Source of the DNA: Cyanobacteria bacterium OH_CBB_238
GTDB taxonomy: Bacteria > Cyanobacteriota > Vampirovibrionia > Gastranaerophilales > Gastranaerophilaceae
Length of the DNA: 13,285 nt
NCBI GenBank assembly: GCA_023409995.1
Contig: JAEYQN010000041.1
Location: 1 to 13,285 of the forward strand
Direction of reading: 5' to 3'
The notes beneath the pieces were generated by a model, which was not told the origin of the DNA, ran no database searches, and was given only the letters and a program-made list of their open reading frames with translations. Within the stretch, counting starts at the first letter, position 1, and every line of letters starts with the position of its first letter. Both the position numbers and the translations under genes were made by a program. Of the stretch, positions 12,881-13,285 are shown piece by piece.

Positions 12881-13285
12881 ATGAAAATACAAAATTCTAA
12901 TAATACAAACCTTGCATTCAGAGGACCTCTTGATGGGGCTTTAACAAGGTCTTTGATGATGATAGATACAAATCCAATGATTAATGCCGCAGCGATAGAT
13001 GTAGGAGCTATGGTTGTACCGAGAACTATTGTTGATACTAAGAAAAGAAATAAATTCGCTGGTTTTGAAACTTTCTTCAGAGAGTTAACAGGTACAGTTA
13101 TTATGTGTTTTTCTGCTGGACCTGTGGCTCTTTTAATGGGGCATCTTTATAATAAATCAGTAAATAAGAATATTAATGTTAGGGCAAATAACTGGGCTAC
13201 AAATAATTCTTTTGACGTTTTGAAACAAGCATATGAGGGAAATGAAAAAAGTGTTAATTCATATGTTAAAAAAGTCTTTTCGAAC
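12881..13285 (+). CDS. Unrecognised membrane protein, N-terminal 135 residues (runs off window)
   Basis: The frame opens at ATG 12881, with AAGGA ten bases upstream, and is still open at the last base. I do not recognise the family. It begins MKIQNSNNTNLAFRGPLDGA, an Asn-rich segment with an AFRG motif. A hydrophobic stretch follows (about 33-51, INAAAIDVGAMVVPRTIVDT), then a basic linker (KKRNK). A second hydrophobic helix follows, GTVIMCFSAGPVALLMGHLY (71-90), and a polar region after that. The order of hydrophobic segment, linker and second hydrophobic segment resembles residues 50-120 of the protein encoded at 8636-9610. The gene probably depends on read-through of the terminator ahead of it. 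Confidence 0.7.
   Translation, partial: MKIQNSNNTNLAFRGPLDGALTRSLMMIDTNPMINAAAIDVGAMVVPRTIVDTKKRNKFAGFETFFRELTGTVIMCFSAGPVALLMGHLYNKSVNKNINVRANNWATNNSFDVLKQAYEGNEKSVNSYVKKVFSN

Noticed and set aside
1..13285. CRISPR array, tRNA, rRNA or insertion sequence
   Set aside because: No regularly spaced direct repeats, tRNA cloverleaf elements, rRNA conserved segments, transposase motifs or terminal repeats were seen.

Overview
The window is a low-GC bacterial chromosome segment (roughly one third G+C by eye). It holds eleven confidently coding genes, two of them running off the window ends, plus two small leader-like ORFs. Gene content and style suggest a non-photosynthetic cyanobacterial relative of the Vampirovibrionia / Gastranaerophilales ('Melainabacteria') type. 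The pointers are LL-diaminopimelate aminotransferase as the lysine/peptidoglycan route, an AmmeMemoRadiSam pair, and ordinary enzymes (glycogen synthase, PRPP synthetase, a GNAT acetyltransferase) carrying extra N-terminal segments. The lineage call is inference; no rRNA or marker gene is present.

Left part (1-4480). The C-terminal end of a DEAD-box RNA helicase (+) converges on a class I SAM-dependent methyltransferase (-). An MdaB-type quinone reductase (+) converges on amrS, the AmmeMemoRadiSam radical SAM enzyme (-). Only about 50 bp away, divergently, lies one gene encoding a MEMO domain fused to an AMMECR1 domain (+). The whole three-component AmmeMemoRadiSam set is thus packed into two divergent genes. 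A strong bidirectional terminator at 4450-4476 separates this block from the next.

Middle part (4480-9970). Three minus-strand genes follow: a 910-residue GT5 glycogen/starch synthase with a ~270-residue N-terminal membrane/coiled-coil extension, dapL, and an unrecognised 324-residue membrane protein. dapL has its own promoter and a 15-bp-stem terminator, so glgA is probably transcribed separately. A 387-bp non-coding stretch (9611-9997) carries divergent promoters, a possible 49-codon ORF, and an intrinsic terminator ending 28 bp before prs, which looks like a regulatory leader.

Right part (9998-13285). prs (+) overlaps tail-to-tail by 4 bp with a GNAT acetyltransferase (-). cobO/cobA-type corrinoid adenosyltransferase (-) follows. 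A ~440-bp AT-rich gap holds four consecutive inverted repeats. Then comes a compact unit: an extended -10 promoter, a strong ribosome binding site, a 29-codon ORF with a run of four cysteine codons, an intrinsic terminator, and 31 bp later the start of an unrecognised membrane protein that runs off the end. The RNA of this unit can be drawn as mutually exclusive 1:2, 2:3 and 3:4 stems, the logic of a ribosome-mediated (cysteine) attenuator. This is the most interesting signal I found.

Across the window, four unrelated proteins (GlgA, Prs, GNAT protein, terminal membrane protein) share a short N-terminal motif of the form small residue-Phe-[Lys/Arg/Gly] ahead of the recognisable domain. It may be a lineage-specific sorting or processing tag.
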